Assembly (NCBI RefSeq): GCF_003590715.1
Contig: NZ_QQVY01000013.1
Span: 1-60,874, forward strand
Source: Paracoccus sp. JM45
GTDB lineage: Bacteria; Pseudomonadota; Alphaproteobacteria; Rhodobacterales; Rhodobacteraceae
DNA: 60,874 nucleotides
Reading direction: 5' to 3'
Below the pieces are notes generated by a model. The model was not told the DNA's origin and searched no databases. It saw only the letters and a program-made list of their open reading frames with translations. Below, piece by piece: positions 17,607 through 26,196 of this stretch (positions within the stretch are counted from its first letter, which is position 1; every line of letters starts with the position of its first letter). Position numbers and translations under genes: made by a program.

Positions 17607-18743
17607 ATGAGCGGCAGTTTCAAAGTTCTTATCGCAGGTACCGGTTTTGCCGGCCAAGGGCATGCCGAAGCCTTTCGCCATGCGGGCTGTGAAATCGTCG
17701 GGATTGTTGGTCGCACTGAAAAGGTCGTTCAGGATGTCGCCGCCAAAATGGATATTCCCTATGTAGGAACCGATTGGCAGCAGGCGCTGGATGTGTGTCG
17801 CCCCGATATTGTTGCCATTGCAACACCCGGCGGTGCCCATTTCGAGGCGATCAGTCTTGCGATTAAGGCAGGTTGTCATGTTTTCAGTGACAAACCCCTG
17901 ACCGACAGCGGCGATACAGCGGTTTCGCTTTACCAGCTTGCCCAAGAACACAACGTCAGAACAGCCTATGCAGCCAGCTTCCGCTATGCAGCCAGTGTCC
18001 TGCATGCCAAACGCCTTGTGGCAGATGGCGCAATCGGTGCGCCCGTCGAGGTGGAATGCATTTCCCATTTCAATCTTGAACGGGACATTCCGTTCGGTTG
18101 GTCACATCGCAAGGAAGATGGTGGGGGGCGGTTGAACAACAATTTCACCCATACCCTGTCCGTTGTCACATCGGTCATCGGCGATAAAATCATCAATATT
18201 TTCGGTGAGGTCCGCGATGACATGGGCAAAGCCCCGATCGTCGAAGGCGTCCATAACTTCATGACCCGACGCGATTTCATTCCGAAGGACCTGTCTGATC
18301 CTTCCTTGCAATGGGGCGAAAGCAATGTCGAATGGTCCTATACCGTTCTAGCGCAGTTAGAGAGTGAATTTGCATCGCGTCCGGTTTCGGTCATGTTCAA
18401 GCATGGCGGGTTGGTGCCGCGTTTTCAGGACGATCATATCGTTTTTTATGGCACCAAGGGTGCGATCTATCTGAAGGGGCATTACGGCAGTGGCCAGTTG
18501 TCGATTTGGGGTCAGGACAAGACATGGCAACCCCTGCCCGTCCCCGAGGATATCGCCGCGACCATTCCCGAGGTCACCGGTGAAACAGAACAGAACTGGC
18601 ATTATCTGGCGCGGGAATTTGTGAAGGATATTCAGGGTCAGGACGTTGCCCCCTATCCGACCTTCAAGGAGGGCAGCCAATACCAGCAGTTGATCGATAT
18701 CATCCGGATGAACGATAACTGGGTTGACGTGGCGGATCTGTAA
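17607..18743 (+). CDS. Gfo/Idh/MocA-family oxidoreductase
   Basis: A 378-residue NAD(P)-dependent sugar or sugar-acid oxidoreductase. The Rossmann loop GTGFAGQGH is at 11-19, and DKP at 95-97 replaces the common EKP with conserved Lys96. The C-terminal half is a beta-sheet domain with GGGRLNNNFTHTLSVV, containing the substrate-side Asn/His residues. A GGGGGA ribosome site precedes ATG 17607. It is followed after 61 bp by a mannonate-dehydratase gene, so together they may process a hexuronate or hexonate, with this enzyme supplying or consuming the acid. The exact substrate is not predictable. Confidence 0.83.
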   Translation: MSGSFKVLIAGTGFAGQGHAEAFRHAGCEIVGIVGRTEKVVQDVAAKMDIPYVGTDWQQALDVCRPDIVAIATPGGAHFEAISLAIKAGCHVFSDKPLTDSGDTAVSLYQLAQEHNVRTAYAASFRYAASVLHAKRLVADGAIGAPVEVECISHFNLERDIPFGWSHRKEDGGGRLNNNFTHTLSVVTSVIGDKIINIFGEVRDDMGKAPIVEGVHNFMTRRDFIPKDLSDPSLQWGESNVEWSYTVLAQLESEFASRPVSVMFKHGGLVPRFQDDHIVFYGTKGAIYLKGHYGSGQLSIWGQDKTWQPLPVPEDIAATIPEVTGETEQNWHYLAREFVKDIQGQDVAPYPTFKEGSQYQQLIDIIRMNDNWVDVADL

Positions 18744-18804
18744 AGACCGGTCCTGTGCAATCAGGTCGATTATCTACGGATTTATAGTACAAGAGATCGC
18801 TTTC

Positions 18805-20031
18805 ATGAAAATTACCGGTGCAAAGGTGTTCGTCGGCGGGCCTGGCAAGAACTATGTGACACTGAAGATCATGACCGATCAGGGTGTCTATGGTCTGGGC
18901 GACGCGACGTTGAACAATCGCGAAACGCTGCCTGCCGCCTATCTGCAGGATTACCTGATCCCGAACCTGATCGGGCGCGACCCCCGCAACAGCGAGGATA
19001 TCTGGCAGTTCTTCTATCGCGGGGCCTATTTCCGGCGTGGTCCCATCGCAATGGCCGCCTTCGGTGCGATCGACATGGCCCTTTGGGACATCAAGGCAAA
19101 GTTGGCCGATATGCCACTTTTCCAGTTGTTCGGGGGCAAAAGTCGTGAAGGGGCAATGGTTTATGCCCATGCAACAGGGTCCGATCTGGAAGATCTGATG
19201 GACTCGATTTCCTATTATCAGGAACAGGGATATAAAGCTGTACGGGTCCAATGCGGCATTCCGGGCATGCCCACCGCCTGCTATGGTGTTTCGGAAACCA
19301 AGGGCGACGTCAAAAATTACATTACCGATTTCCGCGGTATTATCCCCAAGGAAGAGGTTTGGGATAGCGCGCTTTACATGCGGTATATGCCCCAAGCCCT
19401 TGCCCGGATCCGCGAACGTTTCGGGCCGGATCTTCATATCCTGCATGATGTTCATCATCGGCTTTTGCCACGCGAAGCCGCAGAGTTTGCCAAAGAGGTC
19501 GAACCCGTCCGTCTGTTCTGGCTGGAGGATCCCACCCCTGCCGATGATCAGGACGCATTGAAGTTCCTGCGCCAACATTCCACCGTTCCCATCGCCATAG
19601 GCGAGGTGTTCAATTCCATCTGGGATTGCCACGAGCTGATCCAGAACGAACTGATCGACTATATCCGTGTGTGTGTCAGCCTTGCTGGCGGGATTACGCA
19701 TGTGAAACGCATCGTTGATCTTGCCGCGATGCATCATGTCCGCACCGGATTCCATGGTGCGCCAAGCCATTCGCCACTGTGCATGGCAGCGCAGGCCCAT
19801 CTGAACGCATGGGCGCCGAACTTTGGCATTCAGGAATATCTAGTTCTTGGCACGCCCGAATGTGACGCGCTGTTCCCGTCAGATCACCGGATGGAAGGCG
19901 GAATGGTATATGTCAGCGATGCCCCCGGTCTGGGCGTCGATTTCGATGAATCCGAGGCAGAGCGCTATAGCTATAAACCCGGCAGCCATCCTGTGGTCCG
20001 GCTTGAGGATGGGACCCTGTGGAATTACTGA
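18805..20031 (+). CDS. manD: D-mannonate dehydratase family, enolase superfamily (ManD)
   Basis: A 408-residue enolase-superfamily protein that should dehydrate D-mannonate to 2-keto-3-deoxy-D-gluconate. The residues expected of ManD are present: Arg147 and Tyr160 in the KAVRVQ...ACYG segment, metal and acid/base residues Asp215 and His217 in HDVHHR, Glu241 in WLEDPTP and Glu267 in IGEVFNS. FHGAPSHSPLCMAAQ and the C-terminal WNY end also fit the family. ATG 18805 starts the conserved N-terminus MKITGAKVFV; an upstream extension overlaps the previous gene and is not conserved. Some ManD homologues act on gluconate or have very low activity, so the substrate is probable, not certain. Confidence 0.87.
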   Translation: MKITGAKVFVGGPGKNYVTLKIMTDQGVYGLGDATLNNRETLPAAYLQDYLIPNLIGRDPRNSEDIWQFFYRGAYFRRGPIAMAAFGAIDMALWDIKAKLADMPLFQLFGGKSREGAMVYAHATGSDLEDLMDSISYYQEQGYKAVRVQCGIPGMPTACYGVSETKGDVKNYITDFRGIIPKEEVWDSALYMRYMPQALARIRERFGPDLHILHDVHHRLLPREAAEFAKEVEPVRLFWLEDPTPADDQDALKFLRQHSTVPIAIGEVFNSIWDCHELIQNELIDYIRVCVSLAGGITHVKRIVDLAAMHHVRTGFHGAPSHSPLCMAAQAHLNAWAPNFGIQEYLVLGTPECDALFPSDHRMEGGMVYVSDAPGLGVDFDESEAERYSYKPGSHPVVRLEDGTLWNY

Positions 20032-20088
20032 CATTCCCATTCAGGACCGATGCCTGACACCCGTCATACAAGCCGGAATTAACTTATT

Positions 20089-20124
20089 AAAAAAACGGCG
20101 CGCAGATCACTGCGCGCCGTTTTT
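20089..20124. terminator. Bidirectional rho-independent terminator
   Basis: A perfect 11-bp stem (20095-20105 with 20110-20120, arm ACGGCGCGCAG, loop ATCA) is flanked by an A-run on the left and a T-run on the right. It sits between the convergent manD and isocitrate dehydrogenase genes and can terminate both. Confidence 0.93.
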
Positions 20125-20127
20125 ATA

Positions 20128-22353
20128 TCAGCCCAGAATGCGGTTCAGCGTTTCCGAAGGACGCATCACAGCCTCTACTTTCGACGTGTCGGCATGATAA
20201 TAGCCGCCAAGATCGACCGGCTTGCCACGATCAGCGCGCAGTTCTGCGACGATCTGTTCTTCAAGCTCTGTCAGGTCACGGGCGATGGGGGCGAATTCCT
20301 CGGCCAATGCGGCATCCGAATTCTGACGTGCCAAAGCCTGCGCCCAATACATCGCGAAGTAATAGTGGCTGTCGCGGTTGTCGGGATCACCTGCCTTGCG
20401 ACCGGGTGAACGTTCGTTGTCCAGAATTCCCTGCGTGGCCGCCTCGACCGCCGAGGCAAGGGTCCGCGCTTTTTCATTGCCGGTTGCTTCGGCAAGGAAG
20501 GCAAGGCTTTCCCCAAGGGCGCAGAATTCGCCAAGGCTGTCCCAACGCAGGTGGTTTTCTTCGACCAGCTGCTGGACGTGCTTGGGCGCCGAGCCACCGG
20601 CACCCGTTTCGAACATTCCGCCGCCCTGCATCAGCTTGACGATCGACAGCATCTTGGCCGAAGTGCCCAGTTCCAGAATCGGGAACAGGTCGGTCAGATA
20701 GTCGCGCAACACATTGCCCGACACCGCAATGATGTCCTGACCTGCACGGATCGTTTCGAAGGACACGCGGGTGGCTTCGCGCGGGGCCATGATTTCGAAG
20801 CGGTCTTCGACGCCTGCTTCGGCCAGCATCGGCTTCAGATAGGCGATAAGTTCGCGGTCATGGGGGCGGTCCGCATCCAGCCAGAAGATGGCCTTGCAAC
20901 CTTCCAGACGCTGGCGGTCGATGGCCAGACGGACCCAATCCTCGATCGGGGCTTTGCGGGTGGAACACAGACGCCAGATATCGCCTGCCTCGACGTTATG
21001 GTTGTGCAGCACATCGCCGTTGGCTGCGACCACGGTAACGGTGCCGGCATGGCGAATTTCAAAGGTCGTGGGGTGCGAACCATATTCCTCGGCCTTTTGG
21101 GCCATCAGGCCGATGTTCTGGACGGTTCCCGCAGTGCGCGGGTCCAAAGCACCGGTTTCCTTAAAATATTTGACGCTTTCGTCATAGACATCCGCATAGG
21201 AGGTGTCGGGAATAACGCAGGTGGTGTCAGCCTCTTTCCCGTCGGGGCCCCAGCCCTTGCCGCCTGCGCGCAGCAGCGCCGGAAGCGATGCGTCGATGAT
21301 CACATCCGAAGGCACATGCAGGTTCGTGATGCCACGATCCGAATTGACCATATAAAGCGGCGGACGGCTTTCCATCAGCGCATCGATTTCGGCGCGGATT
21401 TCGGCGCCGTTCGGCATGTCAGCCACACGGGCCAGCAGGCTGCCAAGACCGCCATTGGGATCGGCACCGGCTTCGGCCAGGGCCGCGCCATACTTTTCAA
21501 AAACCGGACGCAACCATGCGCGCACGACATGACCAAAGATGATCGGGTCGGACACCTTCATCATCGTTGCCTTCAGGTGAACCGAAAACAACGTCCCGTC
21601 CGCCTGCGTGCGTTCGATTTCAGCGTCAAGGAAGTCACCCAGCTGCTTGACCGACAGGAAGCTGGCATCAACCACCGTGCCTTCGGGCAGCGACAACCCG
21701 TCCTTCAGCACGGTTTCGGTGCCATCGGCGTCGGTCAGAACGATGCTGACGGCACCGGCCTGATCACCCGTCAGCGTGACCGAGGTTTCGTTGCGGCGGA
21801 AATCGCCCTGCGGCATGGACGAAACACGTGTCTTGCTGTCCTTGGACCATGTGCCCATCGAATGGGGATGTGCCATGGCATAATTCTTGACGGCACGCGC
21901 GGCGCGACGGTCCGAATTGCCTTCGCGCAGAACGGGGTTCACAGCCGACCCTTTCAGCGCATCGTAACGGGCACGGATCGCGACTTCTTCGTCATTCGAC
22001 GGATCACGCGGATAATCGGGCAGATCAAAGCCCTGTGCCTGCAATTCCTTGATCGCGCCGACCAGCTGCGGCACCGAGGCCGAGATGTTCGGCAGCTTGA
22101 TGACGTTCGCTTCTGCGGTTTTGACCCATGCGCCCAGACCTGCCAGATCGTCCGATTGCGCCTGTTCCTTGGTCAACCGTTCGGGGAATGCAGAGATAAT
22201 CCGCCCTGCCAGCGAAATGTCACGCGTCGCCACATCAATACCCGCAGCCGAGGCGAAACGTCGAATGATAGGCAGCAGTGACATCGAGGCCAGCTCGGGG
22301 GCCTCGTCGACTTTGGTATAGACGATTTGCGGAATGTCGTTCGTGTCTGACAT
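20128..22353 (-). CDS. icd: NADP-dependent isocitrate dehydrogenase, monomeric type
   Basis: A 741-residue protein, the size of the monomeric IDH-II class, which converts isocitrate to 2-oxoglutarate in the TCA cycle. Recognisable family segments include PQIVYTKVDEAPELASMSLLP at the N-terminus, the DYPRDPSNDEE region, SMPQGDFR, LFSVHLKATMMKVSDPIIFGH, WGPDGKEADTTCVIPD and DPDNRDSHYYFAMYWAQ. It is transcribed alone: a terminator follows and a 261-bp divergent gap precedes. Monomeric IDH is common in Rhodobacterales. The gene is full length with no lesions. Confidence 0.96.
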   Translation of the reverse strand: MSDTNDIPQIVYTKVDEAPELASMSLLPIIRRFASAAGIDVATRDISLAGRIISAFPERLTKEQAQSDDLAGLGAWVKTAEANVIKLPNISASVPQLVGAIKELQAQGFDLPDYPRDPSNDEEVAIRARYDALKGSAVNPVLREGNSDRRAARAVKNYAMAHPHSMGTWSKDSKTRVSSMPQGDFRRNETSVTLTGDQAGAVSIVLTDADGTETVLKDGLSLPEGTVVDASFLSVKQLGDFLDAEIERTQADGTLFSVHLKATMMKVSDPIIFGHVVRAWLRPVFEKYGAALAEAGADPNGGLGSLLARVADMPNGAEIRAEIDALMESRPPLYMVNSDRGITNLHVPSDVIIDASLPALLRAGGKGWGPDGKEADTTCVIPDTSYADVYDESVKYFKETGALDPRTAGTVQNIGLMAQKAEEYGSHPTTFEIRHAGTVTVVAANGDVLHNHNVEAGDIWRLCSTRKAPIEDWVRLAIDRQRLEGCKAIFWLDADRPHDRELIAYLKPMLAEAGVEDRFEIMAPREATRVSFETIRAGQDIIAVSGNVLRDYLTDLFPILELGTSAKMLSIVKLMQGGGMFETGAGGSAPKHVQQLVEENHLRWDSLGEFCALGESLAFLAEATGNEKARTLASAVEAATQGILDNERSPGRKAGDPDNRDSHYYFAMYWAQALARQNSDAALAEEFAPIARDLTELEEQIVAELRADRGKPVDLGGYYHADTSKVEAVMRPSETLNRILG

Positions 22354-22614
22354 GGTCTGTCGATCCTCGTTCTTTCCAGTTGCACCTTTGATACGGCGAT
22401 CACGCGCGACGTCAATCTCTGCGGTGAAAATGAATGCTTTATCTGCAGGATTTTACCGGTTTTAGGTGTGTCATCACCGGCGGTTTCCGGCCACCTGTCG
22501 GGGCGGTCATTCCGGTCCACCGGACCTGTGCAGTCACGCAGGCGTGTGTCCCGCCGATGGAACGTCGCTCCGGTCATATGGTTGACAATGCGAAGATAAA
22601 ATACCGGAGCATTT

Positions 22615-23994
22615 ATGACCGATCAGCAGATTACGACAATCAATCCCTTTACCGAAGCCAAGCTGCAAAGCTATCCCCTGATGACGGTAGATCAGGCGAC
22701 AAAGGCTGTCGAGGATTGCCATAAGGCGTTTCTGGACTGGCGGCTGGTGTCGTTAGAGGATCGGGCTGAAAAAATCCGGGCCATCGGTCAAGAATTGCGG
22801 AACTCGAAAGAGGAATATGCAAAGCTGATGACCGAGGAAATGGGCAAGCTGCTGTCGGATTCCCGTGACGAGATCGACCTTTGTGCAGCCATCTGCGACT
22901 GGACAGCTGATAACGGCCCCGATCAGCTGGCAGATGAAACCCGCGAAGTTATGGGCAGCCGCAAGGGCATTGTCACCTATCAGCCCACCGGCGTTATCTA
23001 TGGGATCCAACCGTGGAATTTCCCGCTGTATCAGGCGGCACGATACACCATCGCGAACCTGATGGCGGGTAATGGCATCCTGTTGAAACACGCAGCCAAC
23101 GTCACCGGCAGCGGCCTGATGTTGCGTGATGTGATCGAACGCGCAGGCCTGCCCAAAAACTTGTTTACGGTGATGTTGATCGACCATGACACTTCGGAAA
23201 AGATTATCGAACACAAACTGGTGCGCGGCGTGACCCTGACCGGCAGTTCGGCTGCGGGACGTATTGTTGCCGCACAAGCTGGCAAGGCACTGAAAAAAAC
23301 CGTCTTGGAGCTGGGGTCGAATGACGCCTATCTGGTGCTGTCAGACGCGGACCTTGATCTGGCGGTAGAGACCTGCGTTGCCGGTCGTCTGTATAACAAT
23401 GGCCAGACCTGTGTGAACGCAAAGCGGTTCGTGGTCGTCGATGCCATTTATGACAAGTTCATCGCCGCCTATACCGATGCGATGAAGCAGGTTGAACTTG
23501 GCGACCCGACCAAGGATGGCACCGGTCTGGGTCCAATGGCACGTAAGGATCTGCGCGACGGTTTGCATAAGCAGGTGCAAGACAGCATCGATAAGGGTGC
23601 AAAGCTTCTGTGCGGCGGTGAAATCCCTAACCGAGAGGGGTATTTTTACCCCGCAACGGTTCTGGACAACGTCCAGCCCGGCCAACCCGCCTATGACGAG
23701 GAACTGTTTGGACCGGTCGCTTCGGTCATCCGCGCAAAAGATGATGACGATGCCATGCGGATCGCCAACGACAGTGAATTCGGCTTGGGCGGCGGCATAT
23801 TCTCGAAAGACGAGGATCGCGCGGTCGAACTTGCGACCAAGTATTTCGACACCGGTATGGTCTTTATCAACGGTTTCGACCTTGCCAAACCCTCGATGCC
23901 ATTCGGTGGGGTCAAGAATTCAGGCTATGGTCGCGAACATGGTGGTTTCGGTATGAAGGAATTTGTGAACATCAAGGCAGTTACGTTGAAATGA
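22615..23994 (+). CDS. NAD(P)-dependent succinate-semialdehyde/aldehyde dehydrogenase
   Basis: A 459-residue aldehyde dehydrogenase of the short succinate-semialdehyde type (Sad/YneI length class). Catalytic Cys266 lies in NNGQTCVNAKRF, Glu232 in LELGSND, PWNFP is at 133-137 and the cofactor Lys158 in LLKHAANV. It oxidises a semialdehyde, most likely succinate semialdehyde, to the acid. It overlaps the next gene by ATGA (23991-23994), so it is coupled to a pyridine nucleotide-disulfide oxidoreductase. GGAG precedes the start. Which pathway supplies the aldehyde is not shown by the neighbours. Confidence 0.85.
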   Translation: MTDQQITTINPFTEAKLQSYPLMTVDQATKAVEDCHKAFLDWRLVSLEDRAEKIRAIGQELRNSKEEYAKLMTEEMGKLLSDSRDEIDLCAAICDWTADNGPDQLADETREVMGSRKGIVTYQPTGVIYGIQPWNFPLYQAARYTIANLMAGNGILLKHAANVTGSGLMLRDVIERAGLPKNLFTVMLIDHDTSEKIIEHKLVRGVTLTGSSAAGRIVAAQAGKALKKTVLELGSNDAYLVLSDADLDLAVETCVAGRLYNNGQTCVNAKRFVVVDAIYDKFIAAYTDAMKQVELGDPTKDGTGLGPMARKDLRDGLHKQVQDSIDKGAKLLCGGEIPNREGYFYPATVLDNVQPGQPAYDEELFGPVASVIRAKDDDDAMRIANDSEFGLGGGIFSKDEDRAVELATKYFDTGMVFINGFDLAKPSMPFGGVKNSGYGREHGGFGMKEFVNIKAVTLK

Positions 23995-25406
23995 GCAATC
24001 CAGAGGGCATACTGACCTGCGATGTCGCCGTCATCGGTGCTGGCACCGCAGGCTTGGCGGCTGAACGGGCCGCCCGTGACAAGGGCGCACGCACCTTGTT
24101 GATCGACTCTGAATTTCGGGGGACACTCTGTGCCAATACGGGTTGCATGCCCTCGAAATTGCTAATTGCGGCGGCGCAGGCCGCGCATAATATTACGAAA
24201 GCCCCGGTTTTTGGCGTGCAAAGCGGGGCCGTCGTAATTGATGGCCCCGCTGTTATGAAGCGCGTCCGCAAAGAACGGGACCATTTTGTTGCTGCCACCA
24301 AATCCAGCTTTGACGACCTGCCCGATGGTACAATGATCAGGGCAAAAGCACGCTTTATTAGCCCGAACGAATTGCTGCTGGATGACGGTCGCAAGATCAC
24401 CGCAAAGGCAATTGTCATCGCGACAGGGTCGACACCTGCAATCCCGCCGACCTTCGAAGGGCTTGGCGACCGGATGTTGACGAATGAAACCATCTTTGAA
24501 TTGCCCGACCTGCCCCGCAGCCTTGCTGTTATCGGCGGTGGCCCGATCGGGTTGGAACTGGCGCAGGCGATGGCGCGCCTTGGTGTCAAGGTCATGTTGT
24601 TCGATCAAAGCGACACCTTGGGCAAAGCCCGTGATCCAAAAGTAGGCCAAGCCTTGAAGGAGGCTGTCGGACGCGATGTCACATTTAGGTTGGGATGCGA
24701 CACTGCTGCTACCATGGTAGGCGAAGATGTCTGCGTCAGCTGGCATGGTACCGCAGAGGGGCAAAAGGTCTTTTCACATGTGCTGGTCGCGGTCGGCCGG
24801 CCACCCAATCTGGACGGGCTGGCACTGGAACATTCAGGTCTGGCGTTGGACGATCATGGCACACCGCTGTTCAATCGCGAAACAATGCAATGCGGGGATG
24901 CGCCGATTTTTATCGTCGGGGATGCAGATGCCGATGCGCCACTTCTGCACGAAGCCTCGACCGAGGGGGCGATTGCCGGTGGAAATGCGGCGGACTTTCC
25001 AAAGGTCCAACCCGGACATCGCAGTACAGCTTTTTCAATGATCTTTACCGACCCGCCCCATGCTTCGGTGGGTGTCACGCCCGATGACGCTATTTGCGGG
25101 TGCGCGGATTATTCCGATCAGGGTCGCGCAAGGGCCGAGGCGCGTGCCGAGGGTTGCATGGCCATCTATGCCGATCCCCAAGGACGGTTGATCGGCGCCG
25201 ATCTTTGCGTACCAGGCGCGGAACATTTGTCGCATCTTCTGGTTTGGGCTGTGGAGTCAAAGTGCACAGCGATGGATTTGCTGGCCATGCCTTTCTATCA
25301 CCCGACGCTGGAAGAAGGGATGAAATCCGCCTTGCGACAGATCTGCGCGGCGGTCCATCAGCCTGAACCCTCAGCCCGCGATACCCGATGTCCACCCGGG
25401 GCCTAA
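23991..25406 (+). CDS. Pyridine nucleotide-disulfide oxidoreductase (dihydrolipoyl-dehydrogenase-like)
   Basis: A 471-residue class I flavoprotein disulfide reductase. The FAD loop GAGTAGLAA is at 16-24, the redox-active pair Cys47/Cys52 in LCANTGCMPSK, the NAD loop GGGPIGLE near 181-188 and the second FAD motif IVGDADAD. The C-terminal His-Glu dyad is in HPTLEEGMK. All catalytic elements for a dihydrolipoyl dehydrogenase are present. However, no 2-oxoacid dehydrogenase E1/E2 genes are nearby; it is coupled instead to the semialdehyde dehydrogenase by an ATGA overlap. It may serve another low-molecular-weight disulfide or the bulk LPD pool. Confidence 0.83.
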   Translation: MSNPEGILTCDVAVIGAGTAGLAAERAARDKGARTLLIDSEFRGTLCANTGCMPSKLLIAAAQAAHNITKAPVFGVQSGAVVIDGPAVMKRVRKERDHFVAATKSSFDDLPDGTMIRAKARFISPNELLLDDGRKITAKAIVIATGSTPAIPPTFEGLGDRMLTNETIFELPDLPRSLAVIGGGPIGLELAQAMARLGVKVMLFDQSDTLGKARDPKVGQALKEAVGRDVTFRLGCDTAATMVGEDVCVSWHGTAEGQKVFSHVLVAVGRPPNLDGLALEHSGLALDDHGTPLFNRETMQCGDAPIFIVGDADADAPLLHEASTEGAIAGGNAADFPKVQPGHRSTAFSMIFTDPPHASVGVTPDDAICGCADYSDQGRARAEARAEGCMAIYADPQGRLIGADLCVPGAEHLSHLLVWAVESKCTAMDLLAMPFYHPTLEEGMKSALRQICAAVHQPEPSARDTRCPPGA

Positions 25407-25422
25407 ACCCAGAAAGGTACAT

Positions 25423-26196
25423 ATGACCGAGGCGATACATGATTTTGGACAGGGCTTCTGGACCATCAGGGGCGATCTGAAAATGGGCGGTGTCCTGAAC
25501 GTCGGCACCCAAGCCGCCCTGATACGTTTGTCAGATGGCGGTTTTGCCATGTTGGACAGCTATCCACTAACCGGCGCTATGCGCGACCGTGTCATTCAGT
25601 TGACCGATAAGGGACAGGAAGTGCGTGTGGTTCTGAACCTGCATCCATATCATACATTACATTGCGCGACGATCGCACGTGACTTTCCGAACGCCAAACT
25701 TTATGGATCAAAACGCCACTGGAACAAGCATCCGGACCTGACGTGGCAACCCGAACCTGTAGAAAGCCCCGCCGTCGCGGCGATGTTTGCTGATGATCTG
25801 TCGTTTTTCATGCCCGCAGGGATTGATTATATAAGCGATAATGAAAGCGTCCATGCGGGATCACTTTTGGCGTGGCATAAGGCCAGTCGGACATTGCATG
25901 TCGACGATACGATCAACCTGATCCCTGTTCCAAGACTGCTCAAACGGTTCTTTCCAAAACCGCGGGTTTTTCTGCATCCAACTATGTCAAAGGCCCTACT
26001 GCCCGAAACGGGTGCTGTACGTGATCTTCGCAACTGGGTTCAGGATATGGCCACGCAGTGTCAGGATTTGCGCCATCTGTGCGCGGCCCATTCGGGATTG
26101 CGCAGTTTTCAACCCGGCGAATTCAGCCAAGAACTTTTGGCCGCATTTCGCCGGATTGAAGATAAGTTGAACAAGGCGCAGGCTAACCGACACTGA
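25423..26196 (+). CDS. MBL-fold-like (DUF4336-type) protein
   Basis: A 257-residue protein resembling the metallo-beta-lactamase-like DUF4336 group. An early beta-rich region contains GGVLNVGTQAALIRLSDGG and MLDSYPLTG. LNLHPYHTLHCA stands in the position of the HxHxDH metal motif but does not match it strictly, and later residues include LHVDDTINLIP and CAAHSGLR. Metal binding and hydrolase activity are therefore uncertain. GAAAGG precedes ATG 25423, 16 bp after the disulfide-reductase stop, making it the third gene of that unit. Its 3' end overlaps the convergent GH2 gene by 14 bases. Confidence 0.6.
   Translation: MTEAIHDFGQGFWTIRGDLKMGGVLNVGTQAALIRLSDGGFAMLDSYPLTGAMRDRVIQLTDKGQEVRVVLNLHPYHTLHCATIARDFPNAKLYGSKRHWNKHPDLTWQPEPVESPAVAAMFADDLSFFMPAGIDYISDNESVHAGSLLAWHKASRTLHVDDTINLIPVPRLLKRFFPKPRVFLHPTMSKALLPETGAVRDLRNWVQDMATQCQDLRHLCAAHSGLRSFQPGEFSQELLAAFRRIEDKLNKAQANRH

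Noticed and set aside
20551..22281. A 576-codon open frame on the plus strand opposite isocitrate dehydrogenase
   Set aside because: It is a GC-driven shadow of a clearly conserved gene, has no family resemblance and no ribosome site.
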